Source: CAZSAA01 sp964604915 (GTDB taxonomy: Bacteria > Patescibacteriota > Patescibacteriia > Patescibacteriales > UBA12465). Taken from it: a stretch of 13,111 bases of DNA. The notes beneath the pieces were generated by a model. That model saw nothing but the letters and a program-made list of their open reading frames with translations, had not been told where the DNA came from and ran no database searches. The translations under genes and the position numbers were made by a program. This document shows, piece by piece, positions 7,801-13,111 of the stretch (its first letter is position 1; each line of letters begins with the position of its first letter). The DNA lies in the NCBI GenBank assembly GCA_964604915.1, contig CAZSAA010000023.1, positions 1 through 13,111 on the forward strand, written 5' to 3'.

Positions 7801-8138
7801 ATCAGGGTTGCCTCTTTCGGCAGCTTAGCCCCTAGATATTCCTCTTCCTGAGCCCAGTTGACGAAATACTTAGCCTCATTCTTCACTACTCCATCGCCGA
7901 GCGCCTCCACTACGTAATGCTTGCCCCCTTCCTCGCCAACATAAATGCCGACGTGGCCGGAATAGAAGTCGGAAATGATATCACCGGAAAAGGAGATAAG
8001 CTCGCTGGTATTATAGCCATACATTAGACCGTTACCCGAGGTGCGGTATACCAAGGCGCCGAGCGGCATCGCCTGGACTCTATAAAAGAAGGAAAAAGAT
8101 AATATTGACGCTAAAAGGATAAAAATAACCCTATTCAT
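4806..8138 (-). CDS. Secreted protein: permuted NlpC/P60-like domain, lamin-tail domain, two LamG domains
   Basis: A 1110-residue exported protein. Residues 1-23 form a signal peptide (hydrophobic core 5-18, likely cleavage after VQA). Residues about 25-180 resemble a circularly permuted NlpC/P60 (YiiX-like) cysteine hydrolase: His62 in SGHVGIYVG, Glu78 in VVEAL, and Cys149 in WTCVGL follow the permuted His-Glu-Cys order. After a variable segment comes a Glu-rich linker (357-386) and a Ser/Thr/Ala-rich stretch (398-460). A lamin-tail domain spans about 468-650 (DDWIELYNPN, GYRLEK). A second Glu/Gln-rich linker (656-678) precedes two concanavalin A-like LamG domains (690-887, 902-1102), each opening with a HLWHFDE- or LLHFWDM-like strand. 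It lacks a C-terminal anchor. AGGAGG lies 6 bases before the ATG, and the start overlaps the upstream gene by 8 bases. Probably a wall-active or adhesive surface protein; the substrate is unknown. Confidence 0.85.
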   Translation of the reverse strand: MNRVIFILLASILSFSFFYRVQAMPLGALVYRTSGNGLMYGYNTSELISFSGDIISDFYSGHVGIYVGEEGGKHYVVEALGDGVVKNEAKYFVNWAQEEEYLGAKLPKEATLIERLKAVEIAKRIAELGLGYDTSFRHQKGPKSGQWTCVGLTEKVYESAAISNPYNLSALEYDPAFYAVDITPDGFDNDSVVNSYGDTFAKEKEFSQIVRRTEMVVPAKEIVGYDAGYEHAGKRYFFLPYSQFLQPSLKEVDTDIEIGSEFKDKQARGSVSKILVMLKWSFINNPVSTVKNAVGYVARLFKGKEDGSSLALNREEGIAERTEDSLNYEDLPAFSLDDWENLAGQEETGEPIKTEGEAEEEWLQPELEEEIVKEEEEEQETEEKEEKGVEKIESEGAKATSLPGFSPASQATTAKTVAKADSYKVSVIKQTAKTSSSSYQVTLPSRQVKTTQSAASSSQSQTDEEEKTWPLLIRRLYATGNDDWIELYNPNTQAVDLKAGGYRLEKSKTAVDPSIMLRFDKEEDLEYRFGSIIPPGQSLVVANDEASTDILAKAHAIAKHTNFNWRGDGYSIYLASGPVSSRSDEDIVDLVGFGTALYYEGSRAPEILDNQVLWRKPRAGTALADLLTSGTDRNLMQAVDTDDNGQDFLLVPLIEQTEEEEEQEEEEEEQQQEEEEENDQTSGSAISVAGMKHLWHFDECFGEETEDYKGNNDLDISANRAIGYFGCGLETFYEYPAIPSLLSSNEKLDGNDFSISFWMNALANSSRTEILLDGDSNGKFMRFVFNPMYVNIEGLPNTEAVQNFFPEWDYSSWHLATISVDDSRHAWGIYLDGQKKFSGALPSGELLPVDFSRLQISNDNGFTVVDELALFSRGLSAEEIKDIYDLKLPFTPVAPVWQPLEVALLHFWDMNEAQGTLAADSVGGEDLLLNGQAEWVLNSYENSNLRQTGYNSRLLVDFSEPFAAGDLSLSFWWRNSAYPDEGRGEIAVVADDGGYMLAFVPSVYSASYFIDGDFHSLAAGTFPHDDDWHNIILSYDRLNLRLDIYVDGESFVSQRYIAWPSETKVGSLRVTNQNFFYDVDDMSVWRGYLTAADASRIYSQGRVDRVGEGS
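6107..6172 (-). repeat. Low-complexity GAA/CAA tract coding for a Glu/Gln linker
   Basis: A nearly pure run of GAA, GAG and CAA codons in the LamG gene encodes residues about 656-677, between the lamin-tail and first LamG domains. A looser Glu-rich tract lies near 6970-7065. Such tracts can change length by slippage in steps of three, altering linker length without breaking the frame. Confidence 0.7.
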
Positions 8139-9021
8139 CTAAATCCTCCTCTCTCAGTGATATGGCCGGACCAGCGACGCCCTGCGCCGCTAAGATATTA
8201 GCCGCCAAAGCGCGCGATACCGTTCCGTGCGGACCATTGATGACAGCTTCTAGGCATTGGCGGCTCTCCAAGGGATAATTGGAATAATAGTCGCCGACTA
8301 AAAATACTAAACGTCGTAATAGGCTTTCATTAGCCGTGGCGCGATAGTCGCGGCAGAGCGCGTCCAGATCCGAAGCGGAGATAGCCTTCCCCTGTCCCTT
8401 GAGCCAAGCCAAGATAGAGATCGCTTCCGACTGATCGGCGCCTGATTTAGCTTCAGTTAGAGCGCTAGCCAAGCCAGCGGATGGCGCTTTGATAGCCAGT
8501 AAACGCAAGATGTCCGCTCTCCGCTCTCCCGTCGCTTCCTTGAGCCAAAAGGCGGCTAAACGCAAGTCGGCCGGACTAAGAGCGAGATCACACGCCTGAT
8601 ATATCAGCAAAAAAGAATCCTGATCGAGGCGGGACAAGGAAGAACGTCGGGCAGGTATCTCGGTCTGGCAGATATCCGGCTCGGCCGATTGGAGTAATCC
8701 CAGCGCTTCCTGCTTAGCTTCTTGGCGGCAAGCTGAACCGAACAGGCAATCAAGCAGAGTTGGCTTGGTATATTCATATGAGGACAGGATGCGGTTACGA
8801 TACCGGGTTTGGCGCAAAAGACACTCGTCATGGCAGGTATCGGTACCCGCTTGGCGAGCAAGCTTTTCCCAAGCAGAAATGGCCTGATAATCTCGCCAAT
8901 GCCAAGCCGCCGCTAAAATAAGCAGAAGGAGTGGGAACCCTAAGCTAGCGATGATAATCAAGCGCCGTTTTTTAGTTTTCTGGCGCTTGAGACGGGCCAG
9001 GACGCCTTTGAGATAGTTCAT
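8131..9021 (-). CDS. Single-pass membrane protein with a helical, Cys-containing extracellular domain
   Basis: A 296-residue protein I do not recognise. The first 20 residues are strongly basic (KRQKTKKRR). A membrane helix at about 21-40 (LIIIASLGFPLLLLILAAAW) follows, so the rest should face outward by the positive-inside rule. The outer part appears mostly alpha-helical and Leu/Ala-rich, with HEAT- or TPR-like spacing, for example LRLAAFWLKEATGERRADIL (153-172). Eight Cys (63, 67, 92, 98, 118, 144, 223, 256), an even number in an exported domain, may form disulfides. It is the first gene of a two-gene unit: its TAG overlaps the start of the LamG protein by 8 bases. The likely role is membrane partner or anchor of that protein, inferred only from position. 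An extended -10 lies 7 bases before the ATG. Confidence 0.75.
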   Translation of the reverse strand: MNYLKGVLARLKRQKTKKRRLIIIASLGFPLLLLILAAAWHWRDYQAISAWEKLARQAGTDTCHDECLLRQTRYRNRILSSYEYTKPTLLDCLFGSACRQEAKQEALGLLQSAEPDICQTEIPARRSSLSRLDQDSFLLIYQACDLALSPADLRLAAFWLKEATGERRADILRLLAIKAPSAGLASALTEAKSGADQSEAISILAWLKGQGKAISASDLDALCRDYRATANESLLRRLVFLVGDYYSNYPLESRQCLEAVINGPHGTVSRALAANILAAQGVAGPAISLREEDLDE

Positions 9022-9027
9022 AGCCCC

Positions 9028-9036
9028 AATATAGCA
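9028..9036 (-). promoter_or_regulatory. Extended -10 promoter of the membrane-protein/LamG unit
   Basis: TGCTATATT (9036-9028, minus strand) is an extended -10; no good -35 is seen. With normal spacing, transcription would begin at about 9021-9022, on the ATG itself. The message is therefore predicted to be leaderless, consistent with the lack of a clear Shine-Dalgarno sequence. Confidence 0.5.
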
Positions 9037-9056
9037 ACCCAGACCTTAAAGACGCT

Positions 9057-9079
9057 AAAAGAGGCCCTCAAGGCCTCCT
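9057..9079 (-). terminator. Intrinsic terminator after the O-antigen ligase gene
   Basis: On the minus strand GAGGCC, loop TTGAG, GGCCTC, then TTTT. The 6-bp GC-rich stem can extend by a G.U and an A-U pair. It lies about 35 bases after the stop at 9111 and before the promoter at 9036, separating the two units. Confidence 0.7.
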
Positions 9080-9110
9080 AAAGCTCTTCTCTTATAGTTG
9101 TCATCCGCTA

Positions 9111-11315
9111 TTATGGCTGAAGGATCGCTTCCAAGCTGGTAGCGACGCTTGAATCCAGCGCTATCGCTTCCCTGGCGGTCTCTTGTGCTTTCTCATTATC
9201 ACCGACCAAATAATATAGCTTGGCCATTTCCGCCAGAACCGACGCGCTCTTATCTCTATCCCGGATGATAAGTTCAGCCATATTCATCAGCTTATCATAA
9301 TCCTTGTTATCCAAATACTCGGACATCATGGCGTCCAAAGTTTCCATTGAGGCATAGGTGGTGCCAGAGAGATCTAAGCAGGTGCTCATCTGCTCATATG
9401 CTTCATCTTTCTGATTGAGACTCCAAGCGAAACGCCCGAGCAAGCAATGGCCGTCCGGATAGTTCTCGTTGAGCGATACCCCATAGCGGACGGTTTCAAG
9501 AGCGGCTTGGGTTTCGCCACGAGTAAATTGGATTTTAGCTTTGACGAAATAGGGCGGAATACGGCGCGGACTCGAGGCGATGGAGGTATCTATCGCTTCC
9601 AAGGCGGCGGCGGAGAGGATATCGAATTTAGAGGGATCTTCATAACTTAGTTGGGCCGCGACGTCGTATGCCTGGGCCAATTGCAAGGCCATTAAGCTAT
9701 CTTGCGGATTAAGGGCGAGATTCTGCCGAGCCAGCTCGATGGAATACTCGGCCAAACGCAAGGCCTGCTCCCCTGGCAGTTCGCGGAGAGAGTCCGCATT
9801 ACCATTTACGAAACTCACTAGCGATATCCGGCCATCGCGATCAAGCGGGGTATTATTTTTGAAAGTATTTCCGTAGTTATCTAGCGCTTCGTCTACATGT
9901 CCTTGCGCCAAAAGAACATATGAATCGATGCTCATAGCGAAGGTGCGCCAAGGCTTGAGATTAGCCTGATAGGCAGCAATAAAGGCCAGGACTAGCAGGA
10001 CAGCTAACAATCTCGGGCCGTTTATCGCCCGCATCTTGGGCTCGGATTCTTGATCCCTTCCTTCGTGATATAGGAAATATATATAGCCCAGAAGTATGAA
10101 GGCGCCGATATAGGTAACGAGCGAATCAAAAATCGCCAAGTTCTGAATAAAGTATGCCGCCATCAATCCCAGGAGCAACAAAGTCTGGAAATTATCCTTC
10201 CCGTTCTCATCCCGGCCCAATCTGAAACCTTTACGCTTGGCGATGATGTATAGGTAGTACAGGGCGAAGATAAAGACGCTAAGGTAAGTAATCAACCCTA
10301 AAGCGCCGGTGGTGGAAAGGATGTCTAAGAGATTATTGTGCGCCCGGTCAAAATATGTCTCACTGCGAGTATAGTCATAGAACTTGGGATCGAAGGTCTT
10401 ATCAAAGGTGATAGCATAGGTGCCGAAACCGGTACCGATGACCGGATGTTCCGGAAACTCAGCGATTGCCCCGCGCCAAGAAATGAGCCGGGTCTGGAAA
10501 GTGTTCTTGGCAAAAGTAAGGTTCTTGAGATAAGGCCTAGACTGGAACCAATCCGCTTGCTGGCTCGAGAAGACGAAGATGACCAGTGCCGCCAAGACGG
10601 CAAAGGCAGACAGGAGCCAAACCTTGAACTTCTTGTTGGCGCTCAAAAAGGCGCCGATAAGGACCATAAGCATGACACTCGCTCCTAGGCCGATGATAGC
10701 GCCTGACGTCTTCATGCGGATAAATTGCCAACCCATCAGGATAGCTAGCGCGACCAACAGCCCTTTCTGCCAACCCTTTTTTGACCAGAGAAAAAGCAAG
10801 GCGGCAAAATATATGTTGAAGATCAGGTAACCGCTCACGTAGGCAGTGTTCCCTATCGTGCTATAGCGATTTTGCCCGACCAGGCCGATAAAGCTCACGA
10901 GCGAAGCGAAGCCGACCGAAACGGCCAAAAGCTGGCGCCAATCTTTTCTGGTCTGAAAAACGGTGATAAGCATCAGGTAGAAGAGGAAGAAATGGAAAAT
11001 ATGGAAGAAGCTCAACATGCGCTCGGCATCGCCCCAGAAGCTAAGCTGCGGATCGACGCTGAAAAAGCAAGAGGCTAAGATAACTAAGATATAGGCGAAA
11101 AGACCCCCGCTCACTAGAAATTTTTTCGGACGCCAGGCCGGAAATTTAATAACCAAGGTCAGCCAGAAGGCGACAAGGATCTCGATCAGGATATTAAAGA
11201 ATAGCTGCTTAGAGGTGATATAAGGGAAAAGCAGACTCTTGAAGGAGAAGAGGACGATGGGCAGGGCCAAAAAAAGGCCGTAGCGCACTATCTGAGCCAA
11301 TTTGGAATCGGACAT
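9111..11315 (-). CDS. O-antigen ligase/polymerase (Wzy/WaaL type) with C-terminal TPR region
   Basis: A 734-residue polytopic membrane protein of the O-antigen ligase family (PF04932). It joins lipid-linked glycan units or transfers the finished glycan to an acceptor on the outer face. About ten to twelve hydrophobic segments lie between 12 and 450. The large outer loop carries the family signatures: RLISWRGAIAEFPEHPVIGTGFGTY (Arg276, Arg281 in residues 276-300, given as key positions) and RAHNNLLDILSTTGALGL (324-341), with His326 in the place of the conserved catalytic-loop His. A soluble tail of about 270 residues (465-734) contains TPR-like helical pairs, for example GETQAALETVRYGVSLNENYP (near 600-620) and NEKAQETAREAIALD (707-721). 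Ligase versus polymerase cannot be decided from sequence. It stands alone between two terminators, with an extended -10 promoter. Confidence 0.9.
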   Translation of the reverse strand: MSDSKLAQIVRYGLFLALPIVLFSFKSLLFPYITSKQLFFNILIEILVAFWLTLVIKFPAWRPKKFLVSGGLFAYILVILASCFFSVDPQLSFWGDAERMLSFFHIFHFFLFYLMLITVFQTRKDWRQLLAVSVGFASLVSFIGLVGQNRYSTIGNTAYVSGYLIFNIYFAALLFLWSKKGWQKGLLVALAILMGWQFIRMKTSGAIIGLGASVMLMVLIGAFLSANKKFKVWLLSAFAVLAALVIFVFSSQQADWFQSRPYLKNLTFAKNTFQTRLISWRGAIAEFPEHPVIGTGFGTYAITFDKTFDPKFYDYTRSETYFDRAHNNLLDILSTTGALGLITYLSVFIFALYYLYIIAKRKGFRLGRDENGKDNFQTLLLLGLMAAYFIQNLAIFDSLVTYIGAFILLGYIYFLYHEGRDQESEPKMRAINGPRLLAVLLVLAFIAAYQANLKPWRTFAMSIDSYVLLAQGHVDEALDNYGNTFKNNTPLDRDGRISLVSFVNGNADSLRELPGEQALRLAEYSIELARQNLALNPQDSLMALQLAQAYDVAAQLSYEDPSKFDILSAAALEAIDTSIASSPRRIPPYFVKAKIQFTRGETQAALETVRYGVSLNENYPDGHCLLGRFAWSLNQKDEAYEQMSTCLDLSGTTYASMETLDAMMSEYLDNKDYDKLMNMAELIIRDRDKSASVLAEMAKLYYLVGDNEKAQETAREAIALDSSVATSLEAILQP

Positions 11316-11345
11316 ATGAAAAACAAATTAATTAAAGATGATAGA

Positions 11346-11354
11346 ATTATAGCA
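11346..11354 (-). promoter_or_regulatory. Extended -10 promoter of the O-antigen ligase gene
   Basis: TGCTATAAT (11354-11346, minus strand) is a perfect extended -10. The region where a -35 would sit is occupied by the T-run of the preceding terminator and shows no -35 match. The predicted start is near 11339, giving an A/T-rich leader of about 25 bases with no Shine-Dalgarno sequence. Confidence 0.65.
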
Positions 11355-11365
11355 AATAAACCGTG

Positions 11366-11395
11366 AAAAAAGAAAGGCTAGCACCAAGCCAGCCT
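11366..11395 (-). terminator. Intrinsic terminator of the AbiE-type operon
   Basis: On the minus strand AGGCTGGC, loop TTGGT, GCTAGCCT, then TTTCTTTTTT. The 8-bp stem includes one G.U pair. It begins 4 bases after the toxin stop and closes the toxin-antitoxin transcript. Confidence 0.85.
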
Positions 11396-11398
11396 CCC

Positions 11399-12088
11399 TC
11401 AATTATCACGCATCAATTTGAGCAAAAAGATAGTTTCGGTCCTTAGCTTGACCCTAGCCCAAGCCTTCTGCTGCTCGTTTAAAAGCTCACCCATACCCGA
11501 AAGGATGGAACGGCTGGTTGCTTTCTCCAACTTGGCGATGCAGACATCTAGGCAATCCTTGAAAGGCAGGCCTATCCTTTCTTCTACTATCCTGCGGTTA
11601 ATCGGCCAATCATGGCGTGCGAAGAACCAGACGTCATAAATATCACGGTTAGCCCGATCTACTCGTTCGTACAGAGCCGCCAGCTTATTAGCGAACATAT
11701 CTTCTTTTATCATAACCGGCATAGATATGCCAAGATAGGCAAGCGGAACGAAACGCGAATCGGATTGGCGACGGCTTACCTCTACTTTCACATTCTGGTC
11801 TGCCTCACCTGAATACGAAACTTCGAAGAATATAGTATAATTTTTCTGTCGCGCTTGTTTTAAGCGGCCATAGGGAGCCAAGATCTTCTCCATCCGGATA
11901 AGTATTTCCTCTTCCCTATTTGAATCAAGCAAATCAAAATCCAAGTCGACTGAAAAACGATCAAGGTTATAGAATAGCAGGGCGGCCGTGCCACCCTTAA
12001 ACCCCAAGATCCTAGCTAAAACCTTATCGTCATAAATATCCTTGAGTATCCTGACTAGGATGTTCTTATGCTTGTCGATATTGATCAT
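11399..12088 (-). CDS. AbiEii-type nucleotidyltransferase toxin
   Basis: A 229-residue protein of the AbiEii/AbiGii toxin family (COG2253, DUF1814-like nucleotidyltransferase fold). In studied members the toxin is a GTP-binding or tRNA-modifying nucleotidyltransferase that stops growth until neutralised. Motif I is intact: GGT at 32-34 followed by R44-x-S46-x-D48-x-D50, the metal-binding pair. Further motifs are KVEVS (101-105), KEDMFANKLAALYER (128-142) and RDIYDVWFF (148-156). All expected catalytic positions are present, so the protein should be active. Its ATG overlaps the antitoxin TGA by four bases (ATGA), the usual antitoxin-first order. A strong terminator follows. Roles could include phage defence by abortive infection or stabilising this region. 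Confidence 0.9.
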   Translation of the reverse strand: MINIDKHKNILVRILKDIYDDKVLARILGFKGGTAALLFYNLDRFSVDLDFDLLDSNREEEILIRMEKILAPYGRLKQARQKNYTIFFEVSYSGEADQNVKVEVSRRQSDSRFVPLAYLGISMPVMIKEDMFANKLAALYERVDRANRDIYDVWFFARHDWPINRRIVEERIGLPFKDCLDVCIAKLEKATSRSILSGMGELLNEQQKAWARVKLRTETIFLLKLMRDN

Positions 12089-12666
12089 CGTTTTAAAAAA
12101 TTAGCTTTATATCTTTTTATCCGAGCGGCCATCCTCTGATTATCTCCATAGATAGGTAATATGCTATCAACTTTTGCCCAATCGATACCGACAAGGTTAT
12201 CGAAGTGATATTCCTTATTGATATACAAGACATCCAAGAAAGCACGTTCCGGCGAAGCGATGGCGTAATTGCCCCCGTCCTCTATTCCGGCATGGTTGGT
12301 AAGGATATGGGCGTTAAGTTTATGAAAAACATAACCCTGGCCAGAAATCTTGATTTCTCGAGATAAATATGAAGCAGCTAAGATGCTGCTATAGAACTGG
12401 AAGACGATACCCGCCTTAACTAAGACTGTCTCGAAACTTATATAACAGGGCGTAAAGAGACGGGTAGCCAACTCATAACGGTCGTAATCCTCATTTAAGG
12501 CATATATGCCCCGACGGAGGCGATGCAAGCGGCCGGAATTAACATAACGATAGAGGGTCTTCTTAATGATTTCCCCGCTCATATCCGGCCAGAATAGAGC
12601 GAAATCCCGGATGGTAAAAATCGTCCTTTTTGACCTGACTAAGCTTATTATCCTGTCTTTTTCCAT
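12085..12666 (-). CDS. AbiEi-type winged-helix antitoxin and autoregulator
   Basis: A 193-residue protein resembling AbiEi antitoxins (COG5340). Residues about 3-57 form a winged helix-turn-helix ending in the typical wing RLRRGIYAL (49-57). The C-terminal part carries YISFETVLVKAGI (75-87) and ASPERAFLDVLY (137-148), both common in the family. In studied systems AbiEi neutralises the AbiEii toxin and represses its own promoter by binding inverted repeats. Here a perfect 19-bp inverted repeat lies at the promoter, just upstream, consistent with autoregulation. The length matches short family members. No Shine-Dalgarno sequence precedes the ATG; an earlier ATG at 12674 is out of frame. Confidence 0.87.
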   Translation of the reverse strand: MEKDRIISLVRSKRTIFTIRDFALFWPDMSGEIIKKTLYRYVNSGRLHRLRRGIYALNEDYDRYELATRLFTPCYISFETVLVKAGIVFQFYSSILAASYLSREIKISGQGYVFHKLNAHILTNHAGIEDGGNYAIASPERAFLDVLYINKEYHFDNLVGIDWAKVDSILPIYGDNQRMAARIKRYKANFLKR

Positions 12667-12678
12667 AAATGCATAAAG

Positions 12679-12720
12679 TATGAACTGTTAGTACCCAAAA
12701 CTGGGTACTAACAGTTCATA
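12679..12720. promoter_or_regulatory. Perfect 19-bp inverted repeat, probable AbiEi operator
   Basis: TATGAACTGTTAGTACCCA (12679-12697) and its exact reverse complement (12702-12720) flank the 4-base spacer AAAC. The dyad begins at the last base of the -10 and spans the predicted start near 12713, so a protein bound here would block initiation. It ends 12 bases before the antitoxin ATG. Neither side has a T-run, so it is not a terminator. Because most of it is transcribed, a 12-bp or longer hairpin could also form in the 5' leader. Confidence 0.8.
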
Positions 12721-12747
12721 TTATACACTATTTCCCAAAATAGGCAA
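12720..12747 (-). promoter_or_regulatory. Promoter of the AbiE-type operon
   Basis: On the minus strand a perfect TATAAT (12725-12720) is preceded, after a 16-base spacer, by TTGCCT (12747-12742; 4 of 6 with TTGACA). Its -10 shares one base with the inverted repeat, a classic arrangement for a repressed promoter. Confidence 0.65.
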
Positions 12748-12836
12748 ATAACCTCGCTTAAATTGCCCTAGAAAAAACCAGGATATGAGGATTATAGGAC
12801 TAACTACCTTATAGCTAGATAAAGATTATCCCCCCC

Positions 12837-13043
12837 CTATTTCCTATGACAATCATCACAGCAATAGAGGCAACCGTCTACGTTGTCAAAATAATCCTTG
12901 GCCTTCCTGATCGCCTCATGGCAATCATCGAATACCCCCAAGAATTCCCGATGCGGACGGTCTGGAAGATAGACGCAGGACGCCGTGTGAATTTCGTGTT
13001 CTCCTTTGGCCTGCGCGGCCAGATTCAAGTAATATGAGTCCAT
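12837..13043 (-). CDS. Small Cys/His-rich protein, probably metal-binding
   Basis: A 68-residue protein (start at the ATG 13043-13041; a TTG at 13067 would add 8 residues but fits the promoter less well). It opens MDSYYLNLAAQAKGEHEIHT. Cysteines lie at 23, 41, 58, 61, 62 and 65, and histidines include 16, 19 and 66, ending in CLYCCDDCHRK. The HEIH...C..LP...LG.F..C..A...A....DGC..C...CH layout resembles uncharacterised proteins of about 60 residues I recall from diverse bacteria; I know no established function. A zinc site built from Cys41 or Cys58 and the C-terminal Cys/His cluster is plausible. It is a free-standing gene with its own promoter. No clear terminator is seen after it. Confidence 0.7.
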   Translation of the reverse strand: MDSYYLNLAAQAKGEHEIHTASCVYLPDRPHREFLGVFDDCHEAIRKAKDYFDNVDGCLYCCDDCHRK

Positions 13044-13052
13044 ATGTTTTAT

Positions 13053-13076
13053 CCAGGCGCTAACCAAGAGCGCTGG
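13053..13076. promoter_or_regulatory. Dyad over the start site of the small Cys/His-rich gene
   Basis: CCAGGCGCT (13053-13061) pairs with AGCGCTGG (13069-13076) with one bulged G and a 7-base loop. The predicted transcription start (near 13071) falls inside the right arm, so the complete stem would not be transcribed. That favours a DNA operator over an RNA hairpin. Confidence 0.4.
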
Positions 13077-13077
13077 T

Positions 13078-13106
13078 ATTATATAACTCTATAACTCGCT
13101 AGTCTA
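13078..13106 (-). promoter_or_regulatory. Promoter of the small Cys/His-rich gene
   Basis: On the minus strand TATAAT (13083-13078) follows TAGACT (13106-13101; 4 of 6 with TTGACA) after a 17-base spacer. The predicted start near 13071 gives a leader of about 28 bases to the ATG at 13043, which supports that start over the upstream TTG. Confidence 0.6.
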
Positions 13107-13111
13107 AAAAA

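Noticed and set aside
12679..12720. Inverted repeat as an intrinsic terminator
   Set aside because: No T-run follows on either strand, and it sits at the -10 of the toxin-antitoxin promoter.
12831..12837. Run of seven G on the minus strand at the end of the small Cys/His-rich gene, as a phase-variation tract
   Set aside because: The run begins with the last base of the TAG stop codon, so slippage would not change the encoded protein.
13044..13067. TTG start extending the small Cys/His-rich protein by eight residues
   Set aside because: The predicted transcript starts near 13071, leaving almost no leader; the ATG at 13043 fits the promoter and the recalled length of similar proteins.
1..13111. 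CRISPR arrays, tRNA genes, transposases or insertion-sequence ends
   Set aside because: No regularly spaced direct repeats, tRNA-like folds with T-loop sequence, or transposase motifs were found on either strand by reading.

Overview
The window looks like chromosome from a small-genome bacterium of the Patescibacteria/CPR type, perhaps Parcubacteria-like. This is an inference. It rests on a secreted lamin-tail/LamG protein, an O-antigen ligase fused to a TPR tail, tight gene packing with 3-8 nt junctions, weak or absent Shine-Dalgarno sequences before most genes, and a compact bacterial RNase P RNA. TGA acts as an ordinary stop (two ATGA start/stop overlaps), so this is not one of the TGA-recoding lineages. 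All large genes lie on the minus strand, so transcription runs from high to low coordinates.

Layout from upstream (right) to downstream (left): a small Cys/His-rich protein (12837-13043) with its own promoter and a dyad over the start site. Next is a two-gene AbiEi/AbiEii-type toxin-antitoxin operon (11399-12666) behind a perfect 19-bp inverted repeat at its promoter. It ends in an intrinsic terminator, then comes an O-antigen ligase/polymerase with a TPR tail (9111-11315). After another terminator, a two-gene unit (4806-9021) encodes a Cys-containing single-pass membrane protein and an 1110-residue secreted protein. That protein combines a permuted NlpC/P60-like peptidase domain, a lamin-tail domain and two LamG domains. 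The RNase P RNA gene (4342-4672) follows. It abuts a polyprenyl-phosphate sugar transferase and a GT4 glycosyltransferase (1800-4331). A second GT4 glycosyltransferase, D-aminoacyl-tRNA deacylase and the start of another gene close the window (1-1642).

Functionally, the sugar transferase would load the first sugar on the lipid carrier. The two GT4 enzymes would extend the chain, and the Wzy/WaaL-type protein would polymerise it or transfer it to its acceptor. The secreted LamG protein and its membrane partner are probably other cell-surface components.

The item that fits no standard annotation is a miniature plus-strand transcription unit at 1646-1800, wedged between two minus-strand glycosyltransferase genes. 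It has an extended -10, a nine-base Shine-Dalgarno match, a 23-codon ORF and a strong terminator shared with the opposite strand. It is the best candidate here for something undescribed.
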